Source: Acanthaster planci (Eukaryota > Echinodermata > Asteroidea > Valvatida > Acanthasteridae). From it: a stretch of DNA of 51,098 bases. Shown one piece after another: positions 38,529-49,610 of this stretch. Numbering within the stretch: the first letter of the stretch is position 1; every line of letters starts with the position of its first letter. Made by a program: the position numbers and the translations under genes. The stretch is taken from positions 437,039 through 488,136 of the forward strand of contig NW_019091444.1 of assembly GCF_001949145.1 (NCBI RefSeq). Reading direction: 5' to 3'. The notes beneath the pieces are model-generated. The model was not told where the DNA came from and ran no database searches. It saw only the letters and a list, made by a program, of their open reading frames with translations.

Positions 38529-41500
38529 TTAGTTCTTGAATTTCTTTATCACAAACTCCGCGCCGTGTTCCTGGTACTCCTGCCTGCTGACGGGCAACTC
38601 TGGGTAGCCCTCCCACTCTGCCAACAGGGCGCCGCCCAGCCACGCCGACCACGCCCTCATGGGCGGGGTCAGCACCCGTACCTCTGCCCCGTGCCCCGCT
38701 AGCAGTGCCTTCGCCTCCAGCTTCAGGCGGTCAGACAGGTTGGTTGTCAGGGTGGAGCCGCCGGCGGTGACAATGGCCCCGCGGAGCGGCACTCGGGCCG
38801 ACTCGGCGCAGAGCTCTAGGCTCCGGTGGGCCATCTCGTGGAGGCCTGGGGAATCCACCGCGCCCAGGAGGGAGGGTTGGAACAGGGGCTCCGTACATCG
38901 GAAACGCTCCGTTCCGACGGAGATAACCTAAACAAGAGATGTAAAACTGTGTAATGTAGATGATTGGGTGAGAAACACTAGATGAGGGGCGTGTCTCCCC
39001 CCTTGCAACGATGGGCCATTGTCTGGATCGAATTCAGACTGATACACGCTGGTAATAAAAAGTATCCAAACACATCAACCAATCCTGTGACGTGAGTTCT
39101 CATATCAGCACGGACCCCATCTAAGGAAATCTGCACCCACAATGCCTTCGAACCGACTGAAGCCAAGTGCTGATGGCCATTTTACCGTGCCAAATACAAA
39201 GGTGATGGTTGGCTCGCTTGCCATTTTAACTACTGATGCCACGAACGAATTTGGTTAATAATGGTCAGCAAGCTTTGGTGTTAGCTTTGCATTCTGCACG
39301 GTAAGATGGCTGCCGGTGGCTTCATATGAAATCCGTGTGCCGATAAAAGGCAGTATACTGGTCCAGATTCTTTATATGAAGTCCGTGGCGATGGTGGTGA
39401 AGTCAGCGACGCGCATGTATGACAAAGTCACTTGCGAACGAAGGGGGGGAAAATAATGAGACTTGAACTGACACCTTACCTGCCCGTCTGGCAAGGTGTA
39501 ATCTTTGGTCGCCGACCCTGCAAACTTGAACTCTCCCTCATAGTCGCAGGCCACGTAGCTCAGTTTCTCCTTGATGGCCATGGCAATCTCGCGATCAGCT
39601 GGATTGGGCGAGATTGAGCGAGATTTTGTGATAGGTTTGTGTTACTTTTCTCCACCCTCGCTCTTAAGACATTATAGGTTCGTCACAGTGGCGTAGCTGA
39701 AGTGCAAGACAATATTGATCAAGTACCAACTCGCGCTTGGTCCATGCTTTGTGACAACTTTTTCACTTCAGTCGGCGAAGGGTCGTAAACAGTAAAGCAG
39801 ACAACTGCAGATTACCCCCCGAGCCAATACGTCGCCGATTACTAGTCACAATCAATACAATGCCATTGTAAGCTGTTTCCCATTTGATAATCGATGGTTC
39901 AATCTGTTTTGCGATAGGTTAAAAAAGGTGAAAAATTAAGGGTGATTAAAAACAAAGAAGGAAGAACTGAGCCTTAATACAAAATATCTTTCAGACTCAC
40001 CTATCGAGATGTCCTCTCGCTCGTTCAGAAACTTCATCAAGAGATCTGTCATCTGTCGGCCGGCCACCACGTCGGAGGTCACGATCGCTTCATGAACGAC
40101 GGCGCCGTCTACGACGGGGACGGTACTGGCCATGCTGTCTCCCACGTCCACCACCAGGCCCGTGGTTCGGTCTAGGCTGATGAGGGCCAGGAATTGCTGC
40201 AGGGCCATGTAGAACGAGGGCACTTTGTACTTCTCGAACATGATCTGCAAACAGACCAAAATAAAATGGTGCGAACGTATAAAAGGAAGGCATGTAAAAT
40301 ACATGGACGTAAATGTCTTCACAACAGATGTGAGAACACTGGTAGCAGAAACGAGTGTTTGTTGCCATTTTAGTTTGGCTATCTTGGGAATGCCAGATTA
40401 TTTAAGATGAGCCGAAGATGTTGGTTTAATTAATTAATTTCTCTTACAGAGGAAAGACTTTGTTGTCGGGGTTGTAATTGTGTTTGACGCAGTTGTCTTC
40501 ATTGTTGTTGTTTGTTGTTGCTACTATTGTTTGTTGTGTTTTGCCTCTGGTGTTGTTTTTGTTGAATTGTTTTCGCCGCTGGTATTGTTTTTGGTGAATT
40601 GTTTTTGCCAATGGTGTTGTTTTGTTGAACTGTTTGTGGCAATGGTATTGTTTTTGTTGAATTGTTTTGCTTCTGGTATTGTTTTCGTTGAATATTATTT
40701 TTGCCAATGTTGTTGTTTTTGTCGAATTGTTTTTGGCGCTGGTATTGTTTTTGTTGAATTTGTTTTGCCGCTGGTGTTGTTTTGTTATTTTGTGTTTGCC
40801 GCTGGTATTATTTTTTTGTCGTTTTGTTGTTATTTCGTTGTTGGTACCTCGGCGAGTTTGGCCCTGGACTTAGCCTTCTCTGTCGCCTCCAGGGGGCCAT
40901 CGGTCAGCAGGACGGGACACTCTTCCAGCGAGTCGCAGCCCAGCACGTCCAGGTAAGAGAACTTCCAGATGTTGCACAGGTCCTCCGTGTTGTCGAACGC
41001 GAAGCGGTACTTGTCCACTGGGTAGCTGAGATTTAGCGTGTCTCGGATCTCGTAAGCATCTTCCCCGATCAAGACGTCCGACGCCTCGCTGGTCGAGATT
41101 GATCCCTGTGAGGGGCACCATCTTGTACTTGTTTTAATCAAGGTGCAGGATTTTTCAACTAGGAAGGTTGCCTGAGATATTCTGGAGAGTCCTCCAAGGC
41201 ATACTCTCCCAACCCCCACCCCACGGCAAGACAGTTGAGAAGAGGGTACGGGGCAGAAGTGGTTAAATAGTTCCCGAGATTGATTACACGGAGCATGGCT
41301 GCGCCATGGTAGATTCGTTTAGTTATGCACACAACCTTATTTCTAACACTCTGGGTTTTTAGAATGCATTTTTTATCAACCTAGAAGGCTTGATAAAAAC
41401 GTGAATGTTCTCAGTTCCTCTTTAAACTTAATTGACAACGACAATGGTGTAAAGAGAAGTGGAGAAAATTATTAATGGAACCAATACAACTCGCTTAACT

Positions 41501-41886
41501 GAAGAAAAACAAAGTCAACGAACACATGCAAAAGTATTACAACAGTTTCCTCTAAATTGTAGCAAGTACTTTTAAGAGAAACCCTGTACAAGTAGGGAAG
41601 ATGAGACACAAAACACCTAAATATCATGTAGGCCTACAGTAGAATTTCCATTAATAAGAACAACGTTAAAACAACACTGCTACTGAGAAGGAAATTTTAG
41701 GACCCAATCTGATAATACACGGTTGCTGTTATGACAAGTTTATCTGCATAGTTCACAGAAGATACTTACCTCTTTCTTACGCCCAACCAGGGTGCGAAAG
41801 GACTCCTCCGGCACGTCACGGCCAGAGATCCCCACACGGGTCTGGTAGGCCCCGCAGTCAATCACGATGGTACGCACCGAGCTCAT
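38529..41886 (-). CDS. Divergent actin-like protein C, five exons
   Basis: Exons 41,886-41,770, 41,105-40,848, 40,244-40,001, 39,598-39,480 and 38,927-38,529 join in frame to 378 aa. Three introns match the actin positions, and a fourth, after DGQ, is extra. The fold is clearly actin ([20 protein letters not shown], ending EFVIKKFKN), but ATP-site motifs are changed. DNGSG is [13 protein letters not shown] is DVGDSMAS (catalytic His161 replaced by Ser), EHG is DKY, and ERKYSVW is MRAWSAW. It does not match the diagnostic features I know for Arp1-Arp11, so I call it an orphan actin-related protein. Nucleotide hydrolysis and filament assembly are probably impaired (inference). Splice sites are good, arguing against a pseudogene. 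A leader acceptor near 41,917 and a donor at 42,757 suggest an untranslated first exon. Confidence 0.88.
40530..40820. repeat. Minisatellite, 31-34 bp unit, about nine copies, in actin-like C intron 2
   Basis: Units of the form GTTGAATTGTTTT, then GCCGCTGGTATTGTTTTT, repeat with point changes and small length shifts. The array ends about 25 bp before the exon-2 donor on the minus strand. Its plus strand gives a long low-complexity frame rich in Phe, Val and Leu, which is a by-product of the array and not a gene. Confidence 0.9.
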
Positions 41887-43474
41887 TCTCCGCCTTGTAC
41901 AGGATACGCTCGACAACTGCGAACAACTCAGAAATCACAGGCTGTGTCCGGGTTACTCGGCTGCGACTGGCTCTAACACGCGCACCTGTCAGGAAACCGC
42001 CAGCGAGCGGCTTCCTGCATCTCCCATAAGCACATGTTTCTTTCCATCCGTAGCCAAATAACCAAGACACGACCTTGGACAATTGTTTGTCCAGCTACAA
42101 TAGTTGATTTTTATACAAAAGCTAACTCCACTTGAACGTACATTGAAATACGCGCTACACTTATTTCACCTTCGCTTCCCACGGGGGGGGGTGGGAAATT
42201 AGATGCATTTCGAGTGTCCTACGGATTCCTAACCTCGTAAGCTGGAACCCACTCAACAATCAACATAATCGTTAAAAAACCAAAGAAACAAACATGGCGT
42301 GATACCAGTGATTTGGTGTGATTTGTACATCAACATACAGGTTTGCATTCCAAATGAGTAATTCTGTACAAGAACTATTAGGTGAGTTCGACCGATATCA
42401 GCATTTGAATTTAAAACTAGAATATCGTTGCAGTCGAGAGGTCATGCGATTTTTTCACGTGAACAAAACTTGCGTCAGTCTTTGATATCCCTTTCTCGGA
42501 AAAAAAAGGGTTCCTTGGTCAATGTTTATTGTGCCAACAGATCGTCCGGTTTGTCGAACTTGAGCATGCTGCTTAACATGTAGAGATTCTTTGAAAACAT
42601 GCCCACGAACTTCGTTTTCAGAGGAAGTTTTGCAAGTGGGATTTTGCCTCGTGGCAGTTCCGTATACTGCCGAAAACAAACAAGCAGTGGAATAGGTGCC
42701 ATAACGGTATGTGCCTTATTGAACCAGTATTCACGAGAAAATGACCAAGATACTCACATGGAATCTACTCGCCGACCTCCTGGCCAAGTCAACTGCGTGC
42801 GTCTCTGTGCTTGTTAAGTATCCCAATTGGGCAAAGTCAGTTCATTCAGAGCTCTTCCGGTTTGCAACGCTAACACAACAATGGCGGAATGGAATAGTCC
42901 GGGGAGCAGAAAGTTGACCTGAATTACATGTGAGGCGGCAGACAAACACGGATCTAAAACAAAATGGGTCGCCTTCACATTTCCGCTTGGTTTCCCGTGC
43001 TGTAGAGAGCTGTGTAAATTCCATGGATTATTTTCAATTTATAGCTCTGTGGTAAGTCCGCGGTCATCTGTAGGCCATACTCAGGCCTACCCTCAATCAC
43101 GATATTATTGCCAGCAAAATGTAACCCCACAGGCGGCCAAAGTTTGCAGGACTCATCCTTTGAGCTGGTTGGAGGTAGATTTTTTGCCTCAAGTTGTACA
43201 TTTGCCCCACAAACTGTTCGCATTTGTTTTAATCGATATTTTAACAGCTGCTTGAGATTTCTGGACACTTTGACGGCCAGCCATGGTTTAGTAGCCATCG
43301 TGGTAGGCCAACAAAACTGTGACTGGGTGTGTAGAAAGAGATAGAGATCTCTATTCTCTCTGCCGAAGGAGTCATGGTCTCAGTGATGGTAATTAAGCGA
43401 TCACTGGCATGATCAGTGAGAATGACACAGCTGACGGGATTGATCTTGACGGGGAAGACGGGGCTGCAAGAATG

Positions 43475-43634
43475 ACCATATGAAGCAAGATACGAGACGG
43501 AGAGAACTCCCCCCTGCTTTGTGTTGGTCATAGTGTCACTAGAATCTGAGGAATTCTTTTCAGACATGGGGGGGGGGTTGTAACAATGGTCAAGTGTGTG
43601 TAAAGCGATAGGACATGTTGGGGGGGGGTACCCC
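43475..43634 (+). repeat. Dispersed repeat family X, copy 2 (plus orientation)
   Basis: Partner of 23,698-23,863 in the opposite orientation, 160 bp, with the same ordered words from ACCATATGAAGCAAGATA to the closing G-run and GGTACCCC. Two G-runs of eight or more separate the blocks. Confidence 0.8.
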
Positions 43635-43913
43635 TGGTCTCATTTCTTGCTGGATATAAGAATGACAGTGGATCATTTTTGAACGTCGTCTGAACAAATC
43701 CCATCGTACTGATTGGTGGGCCTGATTAAATTTTGATCACGTACCACATTGTTCGTGCTGTAAAATAGTTCAATTCAACGGTCAATATAAACTCCATTAC
43801 GTTTCGAGTTTCACTTCGTTTGAGAGTTTGATTGTCCGTGTAATGTAGTCCTTCGGTGTGCACGCGTTCAAGGATCGAAGGATCGTTTTATGGAACTTTG
43901 ATTGGAGTTTTCG

Positions 43914-43987
43914 TTAACCCTGACTACCTAGGGTGTGTGTAAAATCATGTTAAAATTGGAGGATTCAGGACTGTTAGGTTTAATTAA
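43914..43987. repeat. Short dispersed repeat, copy 3
   Basis: Third copy of the small element at 7,581-7,654. It keeps CTAGGGTGTGTGTAAAATCA, TTGGAGGATTCAGGACTGTT and TTAACCC/GGTTTAA ends, with several substitutions. Confidence 0.75.
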
Positions 43988-46786
43988 TATAGAGTGGAGT
44001 TCTAAGTTTGAACAGCCAACGCGGTCAAGGTTCAACGCTGTGCAACATCCTTCCCGTCCAAACGCACTGTCCGGTAGACCGATGTGGGAGATAGAGATAC
44101 GGGACTTCATATTTACTTTAAGAGCTTTGCAGATGGTTGTTTTGGTCTCAAAGAACTACAAAAAGTTGACTTGGGCTTTAGAATTCCCATCTGAGAGTGC
44201 TCATGAGTTGTAAATCTGAGGACATCAAATCTGTACGAGAAAAACTGTATAGCATGCTAATCGGGAAAGTCAGAAGTAGTGATCATGAGTCGCTAATTTA
44301 ATCTAAAGCCCTCGGAGCCGCAAAGCCAAAAAGGGGACCTTTTCTCCACGCGGAGAAAATCATCCCCACAGCAGTTCCCGAGCCCTCGGTCATGCCTGAG
44401 CTAGGCCTGGACGACTGTTTTTGGTAGCCAATACATCCCTCAGGTCCCCTCCCTAACTACATTCCATTATGCTGCTTTGGAAGTACATTTGTAGCCACGC
44501 CCCCAAAATAACTCCGAGCTGCGAGGTGGATGTTTTATACTACAAGGTCATTTCCCGGTCATATGGGCATCTTTGGGATACTGATCTTTCAACAATTCTT
44601 ACTCTGCAGTGGTTGAGGTCTGGCCAATGGGAGTCTACAGGCTTGTAGTGTATGCCAGGGGTGAAGATTATATGAAATGTTTAACCATTGGCCCATTGGC
44701 AAAAAGTTATGACCATAATTATTTGGTGATATGTGGAGACTTTTATCCCCGCGGGGTTGGCAGATGTGAGTATCAGTAACAACAGATGAACCATTACTTC
44801 CTTTGTCAGACTTACAGTTAACAGCTTAAGACTCGCTTACAGACTGAGGACATCTGAGGAGTTGTTTTCGACATCCGAGGACGTGTTCCGTTTGAGAACG
44901 TCCTCGGTTTGAAATTGCTTGCAAGTCAAATGAGAGCGGCAATCAGTTTAAAGTATGAACACAGGAAATGAAGAGGCCTATTGACAACATGAACAAGCCG
45001 ACGTGTGTGGCAGGGCGGACCAGGATCCAGTAAGTGAAAGCACAATATGTTTCAGCCGAATACACCATGTGATACCTATTTCGGGCTGCAACGATCTGCA
45101 ATGTCATTGAGCATCATATTATCCGAGGAAGTGGGGAAACCCGACACACTCGTGTGCACTGTGATTTGCACTCCTGTCGATGCTGTCGCAGTGTGTTATC
45201 TTTACTTTGGCCAAAGTTCAGATGATGCTCTACTTTGCAGTGTTCATTTGAATCTAATTATAGCGCAGTGGCAGACTTCTGACACAGAAACCAGTATTTG
45301 GCGGCAAGTTAACTGGTAAGCACTGTTTTAAATATTGTCATCGTGTTGTTTGTATCCACGTGGTAACAGATTTTTATGCTGGCTGGTACATTTTCTGTCA
45401 TGCTGTATGTGAATAGCAATAAATCGAACCAAATCAAACCCAATGCTTGACTGCCTCACCACTATTTTATTCTTTTTATCACGGGCCTACAAATATGCAA
45501 GGACATGTGTACATCAATACTAACTTATGATTAAAATAGCGTCCCCGATTGCTACAATCTATTGAAATCACTTACGGTATAGTGAAGATTTAACTTTCAG
45601 AGATAAAATTGAATAAGGACTTGATGATACGAAGGACACAGCGAAATCGCAGTATTCGAGTAAGCCATCACAAATCCACCACAGGTCATTCAGTCCCAAG
45701 CCAATTCGCAAACTATTCAAATGAGCTGTGACAAAAGCATTCTTTTGTCATTGTTCATCCAGATACTGAGGACTGACCTTGTGAAGGGAGTTGTGGCTGC
45801 ACTTGTCAAGGGAGTGTGATGGACTCGGAAGCAACGCTAGGAACTAGTACGGTAGCCGATGCTATAGACATACCATCTTAGCTGCTTTGACGAAACTGCA
45901 GTTGGAAGACTGAGAGGCGATCCTCTACGTCTGAATGCGATCCGTTTTTCATTACTTCACACATTGCCTCTAAAAGGCATGAAATTCAAGCACTGCAGAA
46001 AACGAACTTAATGGATTTCGCCCTTCATGGAATAAAAAAAACAACGTGGGTTGCCGATGAAAAGGCACCGAACGCATATTGCTTTGATGTACTGTTAGTA
46101 TGCCAAAACATTAGTAAACAATGAGTGAGCGACAGAGGAAAAGAATTACCCCGGAATTGTATCGTCAAATTACATTGATGAAATGGCATAAACCTAAACG
46201 TAAACCTGCAACATCACAATTAAAAGGAGGCAAAAGATACTTCAGAGGATATCCATCTATGAAATCTACACAGCTCTCGGCTGAATTATTTATGAAAGGT
46301 ACTTCTAAATAGTGTATCTCTATGATAATCTATTCAGCGCTTAGCTGCCAAACAAAACCACTCAGGTTGACTTGAATCAAAGTTTGAAGGACTTAATTAA
46401 GTCAAATTTGGGTCTGCACTGTCGGTGAATAAAATTAAAATTATGACACCAAAGGTAAACCAGAAGCTGAAAAACTGATGGGTTAGGTGATCAAGAACAA
46501 CTGCGTAGGGAAAGTACGGTTCCTGTCATTTAAGGTTGGAGAAAGCAGGAAATTCAGTGGTGTTTCTTATTTATGCTTCCATCGCAATCCAGTAGCAAGT
46601 TGGCAATTCTGCTGCCAAGCGCCCTCTCGCGATGTCAGCCAAACGACAACTGTAAAATTATGTGACCCCATAACGTATCGGGATTTAAACATTCAATCCA
46701 ATTACAATATTGCATCCATCCAGTATATAATTTAGCATCCCCAAACTGTAAGTCCTTCTTTTGACACAAAACATCGACGTCTTGGC

Positions 46787-49610
46787 CTATTTCGCCTCCT
46801 TCGCACCGCAGCGGTGCACGATACTTGGGCCAGACTCTTCGTATTCTTGCTTGCTGATCCACATCTGATGTAGGGTGAGCTGTTTGGCAAGGATAGAGCC
46901 ACCTATCCACGCAGAGAACTTCCTTTCCTGAGGAGCGTAGACTTTGACCTTCGTCGATGGCGGAGCCAGGGCGGTCAACTCCTTCTGCATTCTATCGGCG
47001 AAGCCGGGGAACAGTGTGGAGCCGCCAGCAAGAACCACGGTAGCGTACAGGTCCTTGGTGTGCTCCGCCCCGCACTTCTCAATACTGTCGTGCGCGAGCT
47101 GGTGGAGTCCAGGCTGGGACTCCTCGTCGGCCAGGACCGCCGGCTGGAAGAGAGCCTCCGGGCAACGGAACCGCTCATTGCGCAGGGTGATGACCTCTCC
47201 GTCGCTGAGCTCGTAGCTGTGCTCCGGGGACACGTCGGGCATTTCCTTCTGCATCTCCAGGTCGAAGTCAAGCGCTATGTAGCACGACCTCTCCTTGTAG
47301 CCTCTGATGGCGTCTAAATCCACTGCAATAAAAACAAAGGTGATTTCGGATCGACATGAAACCAATGACTTAGTCCCAAGAGTCCTATTGGCTGCAAATT
47401 ATCTTTGAAAATGAGTTTGATTCCTTTTCCAAAAGCACTGACAAAAAGGTACAGTCCAGCGTCAACAAATTATGGAGATCAGCGAAAGTTTAGGATTCAT
47501 GCCGAAGATGGTGGGCAGATTTGACAAAGCGGGAACCAGCTACTGGAAATATGCAGGTGTGTCATATCTTGGCTGGAAATCAGCTTTTGATATAGAGCAA
47601 ATCTTATTCTTACAAATTTGCCTGCTTGGCAGCTCTATGAAGTTCTAGCTCCTGCGTCGTAGTCAATGAAAAAGGAAGACTGTTTCATCGGCTACGATAA
47701 AAGAATATTCTGCGACGTTTGCGCAATGCACCTTTCAAGTCATGTTTCTGAGCAGGAAAATGCTTAGGGATGGAGTCAGCTGAAATCTAGCCTGAGAAGG
47801 TGGTGTAAAAACTTACACCGCGTTTTGAAATTGTATCCGCTTTCCGTAAGGATCTTCGTTAGGTACCACGTCAGATCATAGCCGCTGTAGTCCACACTGA
47901 GAATGGCGTCGGTCACCGCGTAGCCGTCGCAGACGGGCACCGCGTGCGAAGCGCCGTGACCCAACTCGCACACGAGTCCCGTAGTTCGACCTGAGGCGTA
48001 GAGTGACAACACAGGCTGCATGGCCACGTAGATGGCAGGCACTTTGAAGATCTCAAACATGATCTATGGATAGATTACAAATCAACTTCTGTAAGTTCTG
48101 AAGGAACATTAATTGGTCTTAGCAATTTAACAAATTAATCGTTGTTCGTAGGAAACTAAGCCCCAAACTATACTGCTTTTTCACAGACACAAAACGTTAA
48201 CCGTAAGCAGCCTTCGATCCATCGAATTTAACATTAACTTTTTTTACACATACACTGGTGGGTTGGTGTGAAAAAGTAATTAAAACATTATAAAAGAATT
48301 AAATAAATTATACAAAATAAACTAGAAATTAAAGCTTTTTTTCTCAGGTAGAACCCTCACAGGGGTTGAATAAATATCACGGGACTGCAAAAATGAGGCG
48401 CACTTTGCGACTTTGAAGAACAAAGTGATGTTGCATGTAACAATAACTTTTTTCACCTGTGCCATCTTTTCCCTGTTGGCCTTGGGGTTAAGGGGAGCTT
48501 CAGTCAGTAGCACAGGGTGCTCCTCCGGTGCCACGTGCAGCTCGTTGTGGAAGGTGTGATGCCAGATCTTCTCCATATCGTCCCACTTTGTGACGACACC
48601 GTGCTCAATGGGGTACCTTATGCTGAGAACACCTTTCAGGCGCCGGGCTTCACCTCCGATGTAGGTGTCCTTTTGTCCTGGGCCAGCCACGCCAGCCTGG
48701 TGAATGAAGAAAAAGCACCCAGATTTAAAATTCCCACAATTCAAAGAGCTTTAGGCCAATGTTTGACTTTTCTGTCATCTTCAACTAAACCTCTTTAAGG
48801 AGACAATACTCTTCCGTGTCATTGGACGCCATCTTGTATTTATAGCAGCCTACAGATGACTGTAGGTCTTGGGAGGTCTTCAAGAAGTTATCAACGTCCT
48901 TAAAAAATCAGGAGTGATGCCTTGTCGGAACTTTAAGCGTGCAAACACAAGAAACGTGGGTTATAATGGTTTCATATATCAGCATCTTCCCATGTGGGTT
49001 GGCATGTAGGTCGTCGCATTATCCGGCTCAACGACTTAATGAACAACCGCTCTAATGCTTACGAATAACCGATTGAGCTTGAATGAGTGGGTAGCCCCAG
49101 AGTGATGGGAGAATGACCGTAAAGATGGCTCTCTGCAAGATTGACTATGACTGTCAAATCGACGACTGATCAACCGATTAAATGATGTTTTTTTTCGGGG
49201 GGGGGCGGAGTGACTGCTCACCAAAAACGCTGGTTGGACGACTAAACTATGATTGAATGACTACACGGCCAAATGAATGAAGACAGGCAATACGCGGCTG
49301 CCCGAGTAACCACTTGTTTAATAAACGGAAAAATTAAAATTGGGTCAATTGTGCTTGCAAGATGATCGAGTGATTGATTCAGTTTCATCAATTTTATGTG
49401 TCGCTCCTTACAACTTTGCTCTTTCCTCGGATTAGTAGTAGGGGATATTGGAGGGGTTCTGAACGTACAATCTATTAGACTTACATGGCGCGGTATTCCG
49501 ACGACGTTGGGGAACACAGCCTTCGGCTCGTCCTCTCCAGTCACCCCGGCCTTGATACTATCGGAACCGTTGTCAATCACCAGGGAGGTTGCTTTGTTAC
49601 CGCCAGACAT
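46787..49610 (-). CDS. Actin-like protein D, four exons, altered active site and tail
   Basis: Exons 49,610-49,485, 48,696-48,457, 48,063-47,817 and 47,322-46,787 give 382 aa. The three introns match actin A, all GT-AG, phases 0, 0 and 1. Exon 2 remains very actin-like (KYPIEHG is [18 protein letters not shown] intact). The first phosphate loop is DNGSD rather than DNGSG. The second is ELGHGASH rather than DSGDGVSH, so catalytic Asp154 becomes Glu and Asp157 becomes His, while His161 is kept. The DNase-I loop is one residue short ([12 protein letters not shown]). The end SIVHRKCF becomes [12 protein letters not shown], losing the usual Lys-Cys-Phe. I chose MSGGNKATS as start, because the frame opens further upstream but aligns to actin only from here. 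A leader acceptor lies at 49,644. Probably a specialised paralogue. Confidence 0.92.

Larger units (their letters stand above)
41887..46786. other. Intergenic region between actin-like C and actin-like D
   Basis: The left part probably holds the promoter of gene C. A minus-strand stretch ends in the donor CCAT|GTGAGT at 42,757, and a CTTCCGGTTT ETS-type site lies near 42,856. Plus-strand ACAACAATGGCGG at 42,881 looks like a start site but its frame closes after 13 codons. A 107-codon minus frame at 42,975-43,298 is unrecognised. Copies of two dispersed repeats follow. Bases 44,000-46,786 hold nothing I recognise beyond small palindromes. The 63-codon basic frame at 46,121-46,312 is probably chance. 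Confidence 0.5.

Noticed and set aside
40480-40956. 158-codon plus-strand frame rich in Phe, Val and Cys
   Set aside because: It is produced by the minisatellite in the actin-like C intron plus the antisense of exon 2. It has no independent coding signal.
42881-42922. ATGGCGGAATGG start-like context on the plus strand
   Set aside because: The frame closes after 13 codons and no convincing donor precedes the stop. It probably lies in the promoter region of the minus-strand gene C.
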